Assembly: GCA_027083075.1 (NCBI GenBank)
Contig: JALWQQ010000031.1
Span: 1-8,577 of the forward strand
Reading direction: 5' to 3'
Origin: Campylobacteraceae bacterium
Lineage (GTDB): Bacteria > Campylobacterota > Campylobacteria > Campylobacterales > Sulfurovaceae
DNA: 8,577 bases
Part shown: positions 1 to 6,148 of the stretch, piece after piece
How positions within the stretch are numbered: position 1 is the first letter of the stretch
Layout: every line of letters begins with the position of its first letter
The notes under the pieces: generated by a model
What the model was told of the DNA's origin: nothing
Seen by the model: only the letters and a program-made list of their open reading frames with translations
Database searches by the model: none
Made by a program: the position numbers and the translations under genes

Positions 1-1048
1 ACGAGTCATCGATGATCGCTACGCGCTTGCCTTCGATGATGTGACGAATCGGCGAAAGCTTGAGCTTGACTTTAAGGTCGCGTATCTCTTGGGTCGGTTC
101 GATAAAGGTGCGCCCCACATAGTGGTGTCTTACGATCCCCATCTCAAAGGGCACACCCAACCCTTCGGCATAGCCGCGTGCCGCCGCCACACCGCTATCG
201 GGTACGGGCAAGACGACATCGACATCGGCAGGCTGCTCTTTTGCCAAGGTGCGCCCCATGCGTAAACGGCGCTCATAGACATTTTTGCCGTCAATGATGC
301 TGTCGGGACGCGCAAAGTAGATATACTCGAAGGCGCAGGGGTGATAATCGGGTTCGAAGAGCTGTTCGCTTATGGGCTCTTTGTGCCCCTCTTCAAAGAT
401 GAGCATCTCTCCGGGTCGCACATCGCGCACAAAACGCGCACCGACAAGATCAAACGCGCAGGTTTCGCTCGCCACGATCCAGCCGCCGTCGGGAAGTTTG
501 CCGAGACTTAGCGGTCGAATGCCGAAACGATCGCGGATCACAAACATCTTGCTACGACTCTGAATCACCAAGCAGTACGCCCCTTCGATATGGGCTAACA
601 TATCGCGTATGTGTTCGATCAGTGCATCTTTTGGGGATTTGGCGATCAGGTGGACAATATTTTCGGTATCCATACCGGTCTGAAAGATCGCCCCTTTGTC
701 TATCAATGCTTGACGCACTTCATCTTTGTTGACCAAGTTCCCGTTATGTGCTACGGAGATCTCGCCTAACTTGTAGCGGGCAAATACGGGCTGCGCATCC
801 AATATAGAGTCTTGTCCCGCCGTCGAGTATCGGTTATGACCGATCGCACAACGCCCCTGCAGTAGCTCGAAACTCTTTTCATCAAAGACCTCGGTGACCA
901 GTCCGCGCCTTTTGATCAGGCTGATCCGTTCGCCGTCGGCTGTCGAGATGCCGGTCGACTCTTGTCCACGATGCTGCATCGCAAAAAGAGCGTAGTAGGC
1001 GATCTTCGCAGCATTGTCACTATCGTAAACCCCCACAACAGCACACAT
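1..1048 (-). CDS. purF: Amidophosphoribosyltransferase PurF (3' end cut by window edge)
   Basis: Catalyses the first committed step of purine synthesis in the cytoplasm, converting PRPP and glutamine to phosphoribosylamine. The 349 visible residues begin MCAVVGVYDS, so Cys2 becomes the N-terminal nucleophile after Met removal; there is no propeptide. The class-II glutaminase domain shows HRGQEST (26-32), HNRYST (71-76) and AHNGN (100-104). The phosphoribosyltransferase domain follows, and the window ends inside the PRPP-binding loop (RVAIIDDS, final visible residues), so about a quarter of the protein is missing. Cys238, just before FEYIYFARPDS, sits where the Bacillus subtilis enzyme has a [4Fe-4S] ligand, which suggests the iron-sulfur type; the other ligands lie outside the window. 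The ATG at 1048 has a G-rich Shine-Dalgarno (AGGGGG) about 7 nt upstream. It lies 143 bp downstream of dapB on the same strand; this gap holds a 7-bp tandem repeat (AGCAAAT at 1084-1097) and no clear promoter. Identity is very secure. Confidence 0.97.
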   Translation of the reverse strand, partial: MCAVVGVYDSDNAAKIAYYALFAMQHRGQESTGISTADGERISLIKRRGLVTEVFDEKSFELLQGRCAIGHNRYSTAGQDSILDAQPVFARYKLGEISVAHNGNLVNKDEVRQALIDKGAIFQTGMDTENIVHLIAKSPKDALIEHIRDMLAHIEGAYCLVIQSRSKMFVIRDRFGIRPLSLGKLPDGGWIVASETCAFDLVGARFVRDVRPGEMLIFEEGHKEPISEQLFEPDYHPCAFEYIYFARPDSIIDGKNVYERRLRMGRTLAKEQPADVDVVLPVPDSGVAAARGYAEGLGVPFEMGIVRHHYVGRTFIEPTQEIRDLKVKLKLSPIRHIIEGKRVAIIDDS

Positions 1049-1191
1049 TAGACGCCCCCTTTGGAGGTGAGTGAAGCGCGAAGAGCAAATAGCAAATAGT
1101 GTCGGTTTGCACTGTTTTGCAATGCTGCTATTTCAATAAAAACGGTACGCTTGCACTGCATGCGACAATTTCTCATACTTTATTCCTCATT

Positions 1192-1965
1192 TTATATGCC
1201 AAGGCAGTCGTTGATCGTATAGAGTCCGGGCTTCTCCTGCTCAACCAACCATTTGGCGGCACGGATCGCACCGTTACTGAAGGTTTCGCGACTGGTAGCA
1301 GTGTGGCTGAGCTCGATAAACTCGCCGTCATTGTAGAAGCCAACGGTGTGTCTGCCTACGATATCACCACCACGCAATGCCATCACCGCGATCTCATCTT
1401 TGGTGCGCGCACCGATCTGTCCGTCGCGCCCACTGATGCGCACCTTATCAAGATCGAGACCACGCCCTTTCGCGGCATGTTCAGCCAAAGTAAGCGCCGT
1501 ACCACTGGGGGCATCGACTTTATGGCGATGGTGCATCTCGACGATCTCGATATCGAAATCTTTAAGGGTTCGTGCGACTTGCTCTACCAGCTGCTTAAGC
1601 AGCGCGATGCCTGCCGACATATTGGTTGCGTAAAGTACGGGCATCTCCTCTGCTGCACTCTGAAGCAGATTTTGTTGATGAGCATTCAGTCCCGTCGTGG
1701 CGATAACCAAAGGCGTAGGGTTTTTGAGCGCCGCCTCCAGTAGCGCTTCGGTCGCTGCAGGCGCAGAAAAGTCTATGACCACATCAGACGCCTCGAGTAG
1801 CTGCTGCATATCGTCAGTGATCGTCACCGTTTCGGGCAAGCTTCGCTTTAGTTCATCATAGACATGCACCGCCCCAAGCGGTAATGCATCGTCCTTAAGT
1901 AACGCATCGATCAGTAGCGTACCGACACGACCGGTACTACCGACAATCCCTGCTCGTTTTGCCAT
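1192..1965 (-). CDS. dapB: 4-hydroxy-tetrahydrodipicolinate reductase DapB
   Basis: Reduces 4-hydroxy-tetrahydrodipicolinate with NAD(P)H in the diaminopimelate/lysine pathway. At 257 residues it is normal for the family. The Rossmann loop is G6-x2-G9-x2-G12-x2-G15 near the N-terminus. ATTGL (89-93) and the family signature E143-M-H145-H146-x-H148-K149-x-D151-APSGTA are present; His145/His146 and Lys149 match the catalytic and substrate-binding residues of E. coli DapB. GGDIVGRHTVGF (199-210) is also typical. I chose the ATG at 1965 over an in-frame TTG one codon earlier because it has AGGAG 8 nt upstream and gives the start TGATG, in which the A is shared by the trxB TGA stop and this ATG. 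That overlap implies translational coupling to trxB. purF follows downstream, as in Campylobacter jejuni. Confidence 0.97.
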   Translation of the reverse strand: MAKRAGIVGSTGRVGTLLIDALLKDDALPLGAVHVYDELKRSLPETVTITDDMQQLLEASDVVIDFSAPAATEALLEAALKNPTPLVIATTGLNAHQQNLLQSAAEEMPVLYATNMSAGIALLKQLVEQVARTLKDFDIEIVEMHHRHKVDAPSGTALTLAEHAAKGRGLDLDKVRISGRDGQIGARTKDEIAVMALRGGDIVGRHTVGFYNDGEFIELSHTATSRETFSNGAIRAAKWLVEQEKPGLYTINDCLGI

Positions 1966-2915
1966 CAACTGTTCTCCTCTACATAAGCTATTGCTTCAAG
2001 CGCGGCGATGGCGCCGTCACCTGCGGCACAGACCACCTGCTTGGGTGCATCGATGCGCAGATCGCCCGCGGCATAGAGCCCGGGCACAGAGGTGCGCATA
2101 CGCAGATCGACCACGGCATTGCCGTACGCGTTCATCTCGCAGATAAAGCCGCCGTTATCGTCTTTGAGCACTTCGTTGTTGACATTGTGCCCGACAAAGA
2201 CAAAGACGCCGGGTGTTTGCAGATCTTCTATTTTGTCACTCTTGCGGTTGCGCACTTTTACACCCTGTACGCCCATTTGGTCACCATAGACCTCTTCGAC
2301 GATAGAGTCGTAGATAAAATGGATATTGCTTTTGGCTTTGGCACGCTCGACCGTAATGGGTGCGGCACGGAAGCGATCACGACGATGCACCAGATAGACA
2401 TCGCTACAGATGTTGGAAAGATAGATCGCCTCTTCCAGAGCCGTATCGCCGCCGCCGACTACGGTAACGGGCTTATCTTTATAGAAGAAGCCATCGCAGG
2501 TGGCACAGGTGCTGACGCCGCGTCCGAGAAACTCCTCTTCACCTTTAAAGCCTGCTCTTTTGGGTACCGAACCGGTACAAACGATCACCGTCTTCGCCTC
2601 GACACTATCGGCACCTTCGATCGTCAGGATAAACCGATCACCCTCTTTGCGCACCCGCTCGACCTTTTGCATCTCATGTTTGAGTCCAAAATGGAAGCAC
2701 TGCTCTTGCCACTGCTCCATCAACTCCATCCCTGTCACGGGCGGCTCTTCCCGAAAGACGCCGGGATAGTTTTCGATCTCACTACTTTGCGTGATCTGCC
2801 CGCCGGGCAAACCGGGCTCATAGAGCACAACATTTTTCAAACCGCCGCGTGTCGCATAGAGTCCAGCCGAAAGCCCGGCCGGTCCGCCGCCTACAATCGC
2901 ACAATCAATCATCAT
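1965..2915 (-). CDS. trxB: Thioredoxin-disulfide reductase TrxB
   Basis: FAD-dependent NADPH:thioredoxin reductase of the low-molecular-weight type, 316 residues as expected. The N-terminal FAD dinucleotide fold has GGGPAG (9-14). The redox-active disulfide is C137-A-T-C140 followed by DG. The inserted NADPH domain shows [10 protein letters not shown] (154-163) and HRRDRFRA (177-184). The second FAD motif is YAAGDLR (281-287). It presumably re-reduces the thioredoxin encoded immediately upstream at 3506-3186. The start is one of two adjacent ATG codons (2915 or 2912); AAGG lies 5 or 8 nt upstream of them, so either could be used. A TATAAT -10 at 2941-2946 suggests a promoter of its own in addition to any read-through from trxA. 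The TGA stop overlaps the dapB ATG by one base. Confidence 0.97.
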   Translation of the reverse strand: MMIDCAIVGGGPAGLSAGLYATRGGLKNVVLYEPGLPGGQITQSSEIENYPGVFREEPPVTGMELMEQWQEQCFHFGLKHEMQKVERVRKEGDRFILTIEGADSVEAKTVIVCTGSVPKRAGFKGEEEFLGRGVSTCATCDGFFYKDKPVTVVGGGDTALEEAIYLSNICSDVYLVHRRDRFRAAPITVERAKAKSNIHFIYDSIVEEVYGDQMGVQGVKVRNRKSDKIEDLQTPGVFVFVGHNVNNEVLKDDNGGFICEMNAYGNAVVDLRMRTSVPGLYAAGDLRIDAPKQVVCAAGDGAIAALEAIAYVEENS

Positions 2916-2940
2916 CTACACCTTGTGTTACGCTACGGTA

Positions 2941-2946
2941 ATTATA
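2941..2946 (-). promoter_or_regulatory. Putative sigma-70 -10 box for trxB-dapB
   Basis: A perfect TATAAT on the minus strand, in the context GCAGTATAAT, lies 25 nt upstream of the trxB ATG. No good -35 hexamer is seen at 16-18 nt, which is common for vegetative promoters of Campylobacterota. It lies outside the palindrome at 3016-3190, so trxB-dapB could be transcribed independently of trxA. Confidence 0.6.
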
Positions 2947-3015
2947 CTGCGAAATCTCTTGAAACCATGTGTAACGAGAAGCATAAGCCTGCAAAAAGCT
3001 TTGGAGCCAAAAAGA

Positions 3016-3190
3016 TTAAACCCAAATTTTGCAGTAGAAAACGCTTTAGATGCGTCGGTGCTCGATGTGCAGGGGTGCACAACCAAAACGCAGGCGCACT
3101 TGGAGGGTGCGTCGAGGCTTTGGATGTGTCGCCCATGCCACCGATGATCGATGCAGATAAGGCGTAAGCTAATGCAAATTTTGGGTTAAA
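3016..3190. repeat. Large imperfect palindrome (fold-back element) between trxA and trxB
   Basis: Positions 3016-3099 and the reverse complement of 3107-3190 align without any gap over 84 nt with 57 identities (68%), leaving a 7-nt loop at 3100-3106. The match is strongest at the outer ends (TTAAACCCAA against TTTAACCCAA) and next to the loop (GCGCAC against GTGCGT). It stops abruptly outside 3016 and 3190. The right end falls on the trxA stop codon. The left arm contains a nested perfect repeat, TGTGCA-GGGG-TGCACA, at 3066-3081. Transcribed from either strand, the whole would fold into one long hairpin. Because the arms align in register, they also read as similar peptides on opposite strands (NPNFAVENALDAS on plus, NPKFALAYALSAS on minus). 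The function is unknown: a structured RNA, a transcript-end or processing element, or an old inverted duplication are all possible. I recognise no named repeat family. Confidence 0.75.
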
Positions 3191-3506
3191 GAAGTGCGTT
3201 AAGTTTTTCGGCAAAGGCATCTTTGCTTGCCGCACCGACCATCTGATCAACCAATTCACCGTTTTTAAAGAAGAGGATAGAGGGGATAGAACGGATGCCA
3301 TACTGCACTGCGATATCTTGCTCCTCGTCAGTGTTGACTTTGGCAACTACCGCTTTACCCTCGAACTCTTCCGCAAGCTCTTCGATCACCGGCGCGATCA
3401 TACGGCAGGGTCCGCACCAGGGCGCCCAGAAGTCTACCATGACCACCTCATTGTTTTTGAGCGTATCGTTAAAATTTTCGCTTGTAAGCTCTACATATTT
3501 TGCCAT
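3186..3506 (-). CDS. trxA: Thioredoxin TrxA
   Basis: Small cytoplasmic dithiol protein that reduces protein disulfides. It has 106 residues, the usual thioredoxin length. The signature is VDFWAPWCGPC with the redox pair Cys31/Cys34, followed by RMIAP, the cis-proline Pro75 (SIPS) and FFKNGELVDQMVGA near the C-terminus. The ATG at 3506 is preferred to an in-frame TTG six codons upstream (3524) because AAAGGA lies 7 nt before it and the protein then begins MAKYVELT like other thioredoxins. A TATAAT -10 lies about 30 nt upstream. trxB, its reductase, follows on the same strand after 270 bp that are mostly occupied by the palindrome at 3016-3190. Confidence 0.98.
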   Translation of the reverse strand: MAKYVELTSENFNDTLKNNEVVMVDFWAPWCGPCRMIAPVIEELAEEFEGKAVVAKVNTDEEQDIAVQYGIRSIPSILFFKNGELVDQMVGAASKDAFAEKLNALL

Positions 3507-3535
3507 TGCAATGTCCTTTATCAAAAATTTTTAGG

Positions 3536-3541
3536 ATTATA
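3536..3541 (-). promoter_or_regulatory. Putative sigma-70 -10 box for trxA
   Basis: A perfect TATAAT on the minus strand in the context TGTGCTATAATCC, 29 nt upstream of the trxA ATG at 3506 and downstream of the regulator gene at 3621-3989. The upstream 17 nt are AT-rich but carry no consensus -35. It would separate trxA transcription from the toxin-antitoxin-like cassette before it. Confidence 0.6.
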
Positions 3542-3620
3542 GCACATTTTGTTAACTTTCATGCGCATAGACCACACTACCCTGACAATGTGTAATCTCT
3601 GTGTAGTTTCGGAGCAAAAA

Positions 3621-3989
3621 CTATGCGGCATCAAAGCCGAACTCAACACTAAAATGCGTTGCGGCAACTTCGGGAACCAATGCATTTTTCTCTTTATGTA
3701 GCTTAACAATACCGTAACGCTCCAATCTTTTTAAAGTCCGCGACAAGTTAGACTTTGCACGACCTGTAAGCGCTTCAAGCTCCGTTAACGACTTGGGCTG
3801 TTTGCGAACTATGACTTGCAAGAGTTGCTGATTTTCAGGCGAAAGCACTTGTGCCAATGATCGAAGCGATTCGAACCAGATCGTCGGCTCCTCCTCGGAC
3901 GGTCTATATCTTCCCGCAGCAATATCGATCGTGCGCTGTCTATACTTCTCTTGCGACATAATGCCGACTTTTACTTTTTTTATTTGCAT
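3621..3989 (-). CDS. Winged-HTH regulator, probable antitoxin of a TumE/TumA-like pair
   Basis: A 122-residue DNA-binding protein. Residues about 50-98 form a MarR/HVO_A0114-type winged helix: LSPENQQLLQVI, then SLTELEALTGRAKSNLSRTLKRLERYGIVKL, where the second part is the recognition helix and turn into the wing. The N-terminal 40 residues are charged and could contact the partner protein. The ATG at 3989 is chosen because GGAGG lies 7 nt upstream, whereas an internal ATG at 3959 has no good ribosome site. The start overlaps the last 10 nt of the upstream gene, so the two are probably translationally coupled. From memory, DUF6516 (TumE) proteins are commonly encoded next to HTH proteins of this kind (TumA), which is the basis for calling it an antitoxin and likely autorepressor. 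A simple MarR-like regulator of another gene cannot be excluded. The stop is TAG. Confidence 0.8.
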   Translation of the reverse strand: MQIKKVKVGIMSQEKYRQRTIDIAAGRYRPSEEEPTIWFESLRSLAQVLSPENQQLLQVIVRKQPKSLTELEALTGRAKSNLSRTLKRLERYGIVKLHKEKNALVPEVAATHFSVEFGFDAA

Positions 3990-4330
3990 CCTCTCTCCTC
4001 CAAATAACACTCGACACTTTGCCAAAAGTCCTCAAGCAACTTCGAAGGACTTTCGAATGTGTATGCAAATGTCTCAACACCTTTATGCATGTGGTCGTAG
4101 CTCTCTTTTTTACTTCCGTATCTTTGGGTAGATTTAAATTTATGCGCATTATCAAAACCCAAGACTCTGCGGTTATCGGCATCATGCAAAGTTAACGCAT
4201 AGCGAATTCCATGAGGAATTTCACGAGTCATTGGAACACGATACGCTTCAAATTTTACCCAAAACCCCTCCTCCAATATGAAAATCTCTCCGTGAAGATT
4301 CAGAAGATTTTCAATCTCTTCATACGACAC
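3980..4330 (-). CDS. DUF6516 / TumE-like small protein, candidate toxin
   Basis: A 116-residue cytoplasmic protein without a signal peptide or membrane segment. Family-like features are an N-terminal helix (YEEIENLLNLHG), a beta-rich core with FWVKFEAYRV (23-32), GIRYALTLHDADNRRVLGFDNAH (41-63), the His-rich YDHMHK (78-83), and a C-terminal SPSKLLEDFW helix (94-103). I recall this pattern from DUF6516 proteins, proposed as the TumE toxin of type II toxin-antitoxin pairs; the molecular target is not evident from sequence. The start is a GTG at 4330 with AAGG 6 nt upstream. The nearby ATG at 4344 is out of frame and an in-frame stop lies at 4351, so no longer form is possible. The gene precedes and overlaps the HTH gene by 10 nt. 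A perfect 19-bp inverted repeat sits 17 nt upstream of the GTG. Toxicity is inferred, not shown. Confidence 0.75.
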   Translation of the reverse strand: MSYEEIENLLNLHGEIFILEEGFWVKFEAYRVPMTREIPHGIRYALTLHDADNRRVLGFDNAHKFKSTQRYGSKKESYDHMHKGVETFAYTFESPSKLLEDFWQSVECYLEERGCK

Positions 4331-4347
4331 ACTATACCTTGCATTAC

Positions 4348-4366
4348 GTTATCATCTATTGATAAC
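4348..4366. promoter_or_regulatory. Inverted repeat, candidate operator of the toxin-antitoxin-like operon
   Basis: GTTATCA-TCTAT-TGATAAC: perfect 7-bp arms around a 5-bp spacer, ending 17 nt upstream of the GTG of the small-protein gene. Size and position suit a dimeric winged-HTH repressor covering the promoter or start region, so autoregulation by the 3621-3989 product is a reasonable inference. I could not place a convincing -10 for this operon; an extended TGTTATCAAT on the minus strand would overlap the repeat. Confidence 0.6.
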
Positions 4367-4387
4367 ATATCTTGTGTTAACCGACGC

Positions 4388-5170
4388 TTAATCTAAAACA
4401 ATCTCCTTAAAAGCAGCGGAACGAGTGCCGGGTGTGGCAGCGTTGCCTTGCGCCTTGACCGTATAGACCAAAGAGAGCTTGGGGGTATCGGTGGTGTTAG
4501 CGTTAGCACGGTGCAAAAGCCTGCAGTGAAAGAGCACGACATCGCCCTTATGCAGCGTAAAAGAGACTTTTTTGGCAAGATGGTGTCGGTTTGCCTCCGG
4601 ATCTTCTCTAAAATAGCGACGCTCATCAAACGCCTCGAGTGCAAACTCAATCGTATGCGAACCCGGAACAAACTCCAAGACGCCGTTACGACTGTTCTCT
4701 TCTTGTAGTGCTAACCATACACTCACCAATCTATCGTCTTCAAAGTGCCAATAGCGAAAGTCTTGGTGCCATTGCGTCTCACTCGATCGATGCGGCATCT
4801 TGGTCATGATGGAGTTATGGTGTGCTGTGGTCAAGACAGGAGTATCACCGAGTATCTCGCGTAGCAAAGGACGAAGGGAAGGCTCCGTCATCCACTCTCT
4901 AAAGAGGATATCCCTATCGTAAACCTGCCGTAAGCGCCTCAGCGTCACGCGCTCGTCTCTTGGATCAACCACCGTACCGCTGATGCGCTCGCGCGCCTCG
5001 GCGTCTTTTTGGCTATACTCCTCTTCCGTCTCGACAGGCGCGATCTTGTAGCGCGTGTGCACCATCGCAACATCTCGTATGGCATCGCAACGCAAAGGAT
5101 CGGCAAAACCTCGCAAAATGACAAAACCGTTACGATGAAACTCTTCTGCTATCTCTTTTGCGGGGCGCAT
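4388..5170 (-). CDS. Phytanoyl-CoA dioxygenase (PhyH) family Fe(II)/2-oxoglutarate oxygenase
   Basis: A 260-residue cytoplasmic oxygenase, average length for bacterial PhyH proteins. The N-terminus EEFHRNGFVILRGF is the usual entry into this fold. The iron facial triad is H135-Q-D137 (in QWHQDFRYWHF) and most likely His220 in HCRLLHRANANTT, preceded by KGDVVLFH. VSVWLALQEENSRNGVLEFVPGSH (149-172) is the classic core strand pair. At His+11, where human PHYH has the Arg that binds 2-oxoglutarate, this protein has Lys231 (DTPKLSLVYT). The family hydroxylates very varied small molecules, so the substrate cannot be named. The ATG at 5170 has AAGG 7 nt upstream. The gene is transcribed divergently from the membrane protein at 5252 through overlapping -10 boxes, and ends 57 nt before the toxin-antitoxin-like cassette. 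Confidence 0.9.
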   Translation of the reverse strand: MRPAKEIAEEFHRNGFVILRGFADPLRCDAIRDVAMVHTRYKIAPVETEEEYSQKDAEARERISGTVVDPRDERVTLRRLRQVYDRDILFREWMTEPSLRPLLREILGDTPVLTTAHHNSIMTKMPHRSSETQWHQDFRYWHFEDDRLVSVWLALQEENSRNGVLEFVPGSHTIEFALEAFDERRYFREDPEANRHHLAKKVSFTLHKGDVVLFHCRLLHRANANTTDTPKLSLVYTVKAQGNAATPGTRSAAFKEIVLD

Positions 5171-5197
5171 CGGCTTGCCTTTTTGTAATGCTATGGT

Positions 5198-5205
5198 ATT
5201 ATAAT
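5198..5205. promoter_or_regulatory. Overlapping divergent -10 boxes for the PhyH-like gene and the membrane protein gene
   Basis: The 8-mer ATTATAAT contains TATAAT on the plus strand (5200-5205) and TATAAT on the minus strand (5198-5203). The minus box is 27 nt from the ATG at 5170; the plus box is 46 nt from the ATG at 5252. The surroundings are very AT-rich (5196-5220). Polymerase binding for one direction should exclude the other, so the two genes may be expressed in competition. This is an inference from sequence only. Confidence 0.55.
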
Positions 5206-5251
5206 GTAATATATTTAAAACGATAAGATTTCACTATGGCAGGAGCCTAAG

Positions 5252-5782
5252 ATGCAGCGTGTGTGGCAGGAAAACAAAGAGTTGATTTTGCTTATCGGCG
5301 CGATCTTAGCGTTACTCTTAGCAGGCGCCTTCTTCTCTCCGAGTTTTAGTCAGAAGATCGACTTTTTGCAGCTCTTTTTTATGACACTCGGTATGCTCTT
5401 TGTCGCATCGACATTGATCGTCTTTGCCATACTCGGCTTTCGCTCGTTTGCCTTCTTTATGGCGGCATTTCTCGGTGTCGTTTTGCTACTCGACGGGGTA
5501 TGGGGCGCAGTGCTTGTCGTAGCGCTCAGCTACCTTGCTTGGGGCTTTGTCTTTGCCCTCGAGGTACTCTTGGTCGATAACGGTGTAGAGAGTGCCGTAC
5601 ACTGGTTTCAAAAGCGCTACGATTTTAGAAGTTTTCGTATCGAATACTACGCCTTCTATCCGATGATACTACTCTTTCATCTCCTGCTTGAGCGTATCCC
5701 TTCGCTCTTTTTGCGCGAAAAGATCGTCGACTTTAACCCCTTGCGCGTGCTTAAAAAGATGCGTGAAGTGCTTAGATCGTAA
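5252..5782 (+). CDS. Small multi-pass inner-membrane protein of unknown function
   Basis: I do not recognise a named family. The 176-residue product has four strongly hydrophobic segments at about 11-29, 42-62, 64-82 and 84-106, and a weaker one near 134-147. The C-terminal tail is basic (VLKKMREVLRS) and probably cytoplasmic. Conspicuous elements are FRSFAFFMAAFLG between the second and third segments, and aromatic-rich FRIEYYAFYPM before the last. No catalytic or metal-binding motif is visible. The ATG at 5252 has AGGAG 6 nt upstream. The gene is divergent from the PhyH-like gene and converges on yraN, with the two stop-codon ends overlapping by 11 bp. It is the only plus-strand gene in the window. 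The length, clean ribosome site and membrane pattern support a real gene. Confidence 0.85.
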   Translation: MQRVWQENKELILLIGAILALLLAGAFFSPSFSQKIDFLQLFFMTLGMLFVASTLIVFAILGFRSFAFFMAAFLGVVLLLDGVWGAVLVVALSYLAWGFVFALEVLLVDNGVESAVHWFQKRYDFRSFRIEYYAFYPMILLFHLLLERIPSLFLREKIVDFNPLRVLKKMREVLRS

Positions 5783-6116
5783 TGTTTTCAAGCAGCTCTA
5801 TCGAACCGTTGCGCACTAAGAGTGCATCGATACAATACGGCATCGAGAGGCGTTTGCTCTTGAGATAGTACTGTGCACAGCGCACAACGCGTTGCAACTT
5901 GGTCGGCGTGAGGTTATAGACGGGATTGAAGCTGCCTTTTGAGGATTTGACTTCGACAAAATGCACAACGCCCGATTTGTGCGCAACGATGTCTATCTCG
6001 CCCAACTTGTGCGCATAGTAGTTTCGCTCGATGATGCGAAAACCTCGCGCTTCCAAAAAAGCGGTCGCCGCCTCTTCATTTCTGTCACCGAAACTTCGTG
6101 TCGATTCGCCTCTCAT
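5772..6116 (-). CDS. yraN: YraN / UPF0102 family endonuclease-like protein
   Basis: A 114-residue protein with the PD-(D/E)XK nuclease-like fold of the UPF0102 family, distantly related to Holliday-junction resolvases. Visible features are RSFGDRNEEAATAFLEARGFRIIERNYY at the N-terminus (Glu14/Glu15 in the first helix), the catalytic-type motif G39-E40-I-D42-IVA followed by HFVEVKSS with E55-x-K57, and LTPTKLQRVVRCAQYYL (69-85). The family is widespread, is thought to act in DNA processing, and has no firmly established role. The ATG at 6116 has AAGGAG 5 nt upstream and an extended -10 (TGCTATAGT) at 6140-6148. The 3' end overlaps the convergent membrane-protein gene by 11 bp. It is separated from formate dehydrogenase by about 290 bp, so it is probably an independent transcription unit. 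Confidence 0.93.
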   Translation of the reverse strand: MRGESTRSFGDRNEEAATAFLEARGFRIIERNYYAHKLGEIDIVAHKSGVVHFVEVKSSKGSFNPVYNLTPTKLQRVVRCAQYYLKSKRLSMPYCIDALLVRNGSIELLENITI

Positions 6117-6139
6117 CTTTACTCCTTATGGCTATCGAC

Positions 6140-6148
6140 ACTATAGCA
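6140..6148 (-). promoter_or_regulatory. Putative extended -10 promoter for yraN
   Basis: TGC-TATAGT on the minus strand matches an extended -10 (TGn plus hexamer) and lies 23 nt upstream of the yraN ATG at 6116. GCTAT and ATAGC at 6131-6147 form 5-bp inverted arms around it, possibly by chance. Confidence 0.5.

Noticed and set aside
1148..1164. Small hairpin (CGC-T-TGC/GCA-T-GCG) after dapB as a terminator
   Set aside because: The stem is short and interrupted by a mismatch, and the T-run starts 5 nt after it. This is too weak to call, and purF may be co-transcribed.
1099..1743. A plus-strand open frame of 214 codons antisense to dapB
   Set aside because: It covers the intact dapB gene and shows no motif; antisense shadow.
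1959..3167. A long plus-strand open frame (402 codons) antisense to trxB
   Set aside because: It lies almost wholly over trxB, whose motifs are complete, has no ribosome site, and its translation resembles no protein. It is a shadow of GC-biased codon use on the other strand.
2942..3346. A 134-codon minus-strand frame spanning the end of trxA and the intergenic region
   Set aside because: Its first half is trxA read out of frame and its second half crosses the palindrome. No start signal is seen. The peptide likeness between the two arms follows from the DNA palindrome and is not evidence of a gene.
3186..3524. A longer thioredoxin starting at the TTG at 3524
   Set aside because: It would place AAAGGA inside the coding sequence and add six residues not found in thioredoxins; the ATG at 3506 is better.
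3604..3623. TAGTTT/AAACTA inverted repeat at the end of the HTH gene as a terminator
   Set aside because: The stem is only 6 bp of mostly A-T pairs and no T-run follows on the minus strand, so an intrinsic terminator is not supported.
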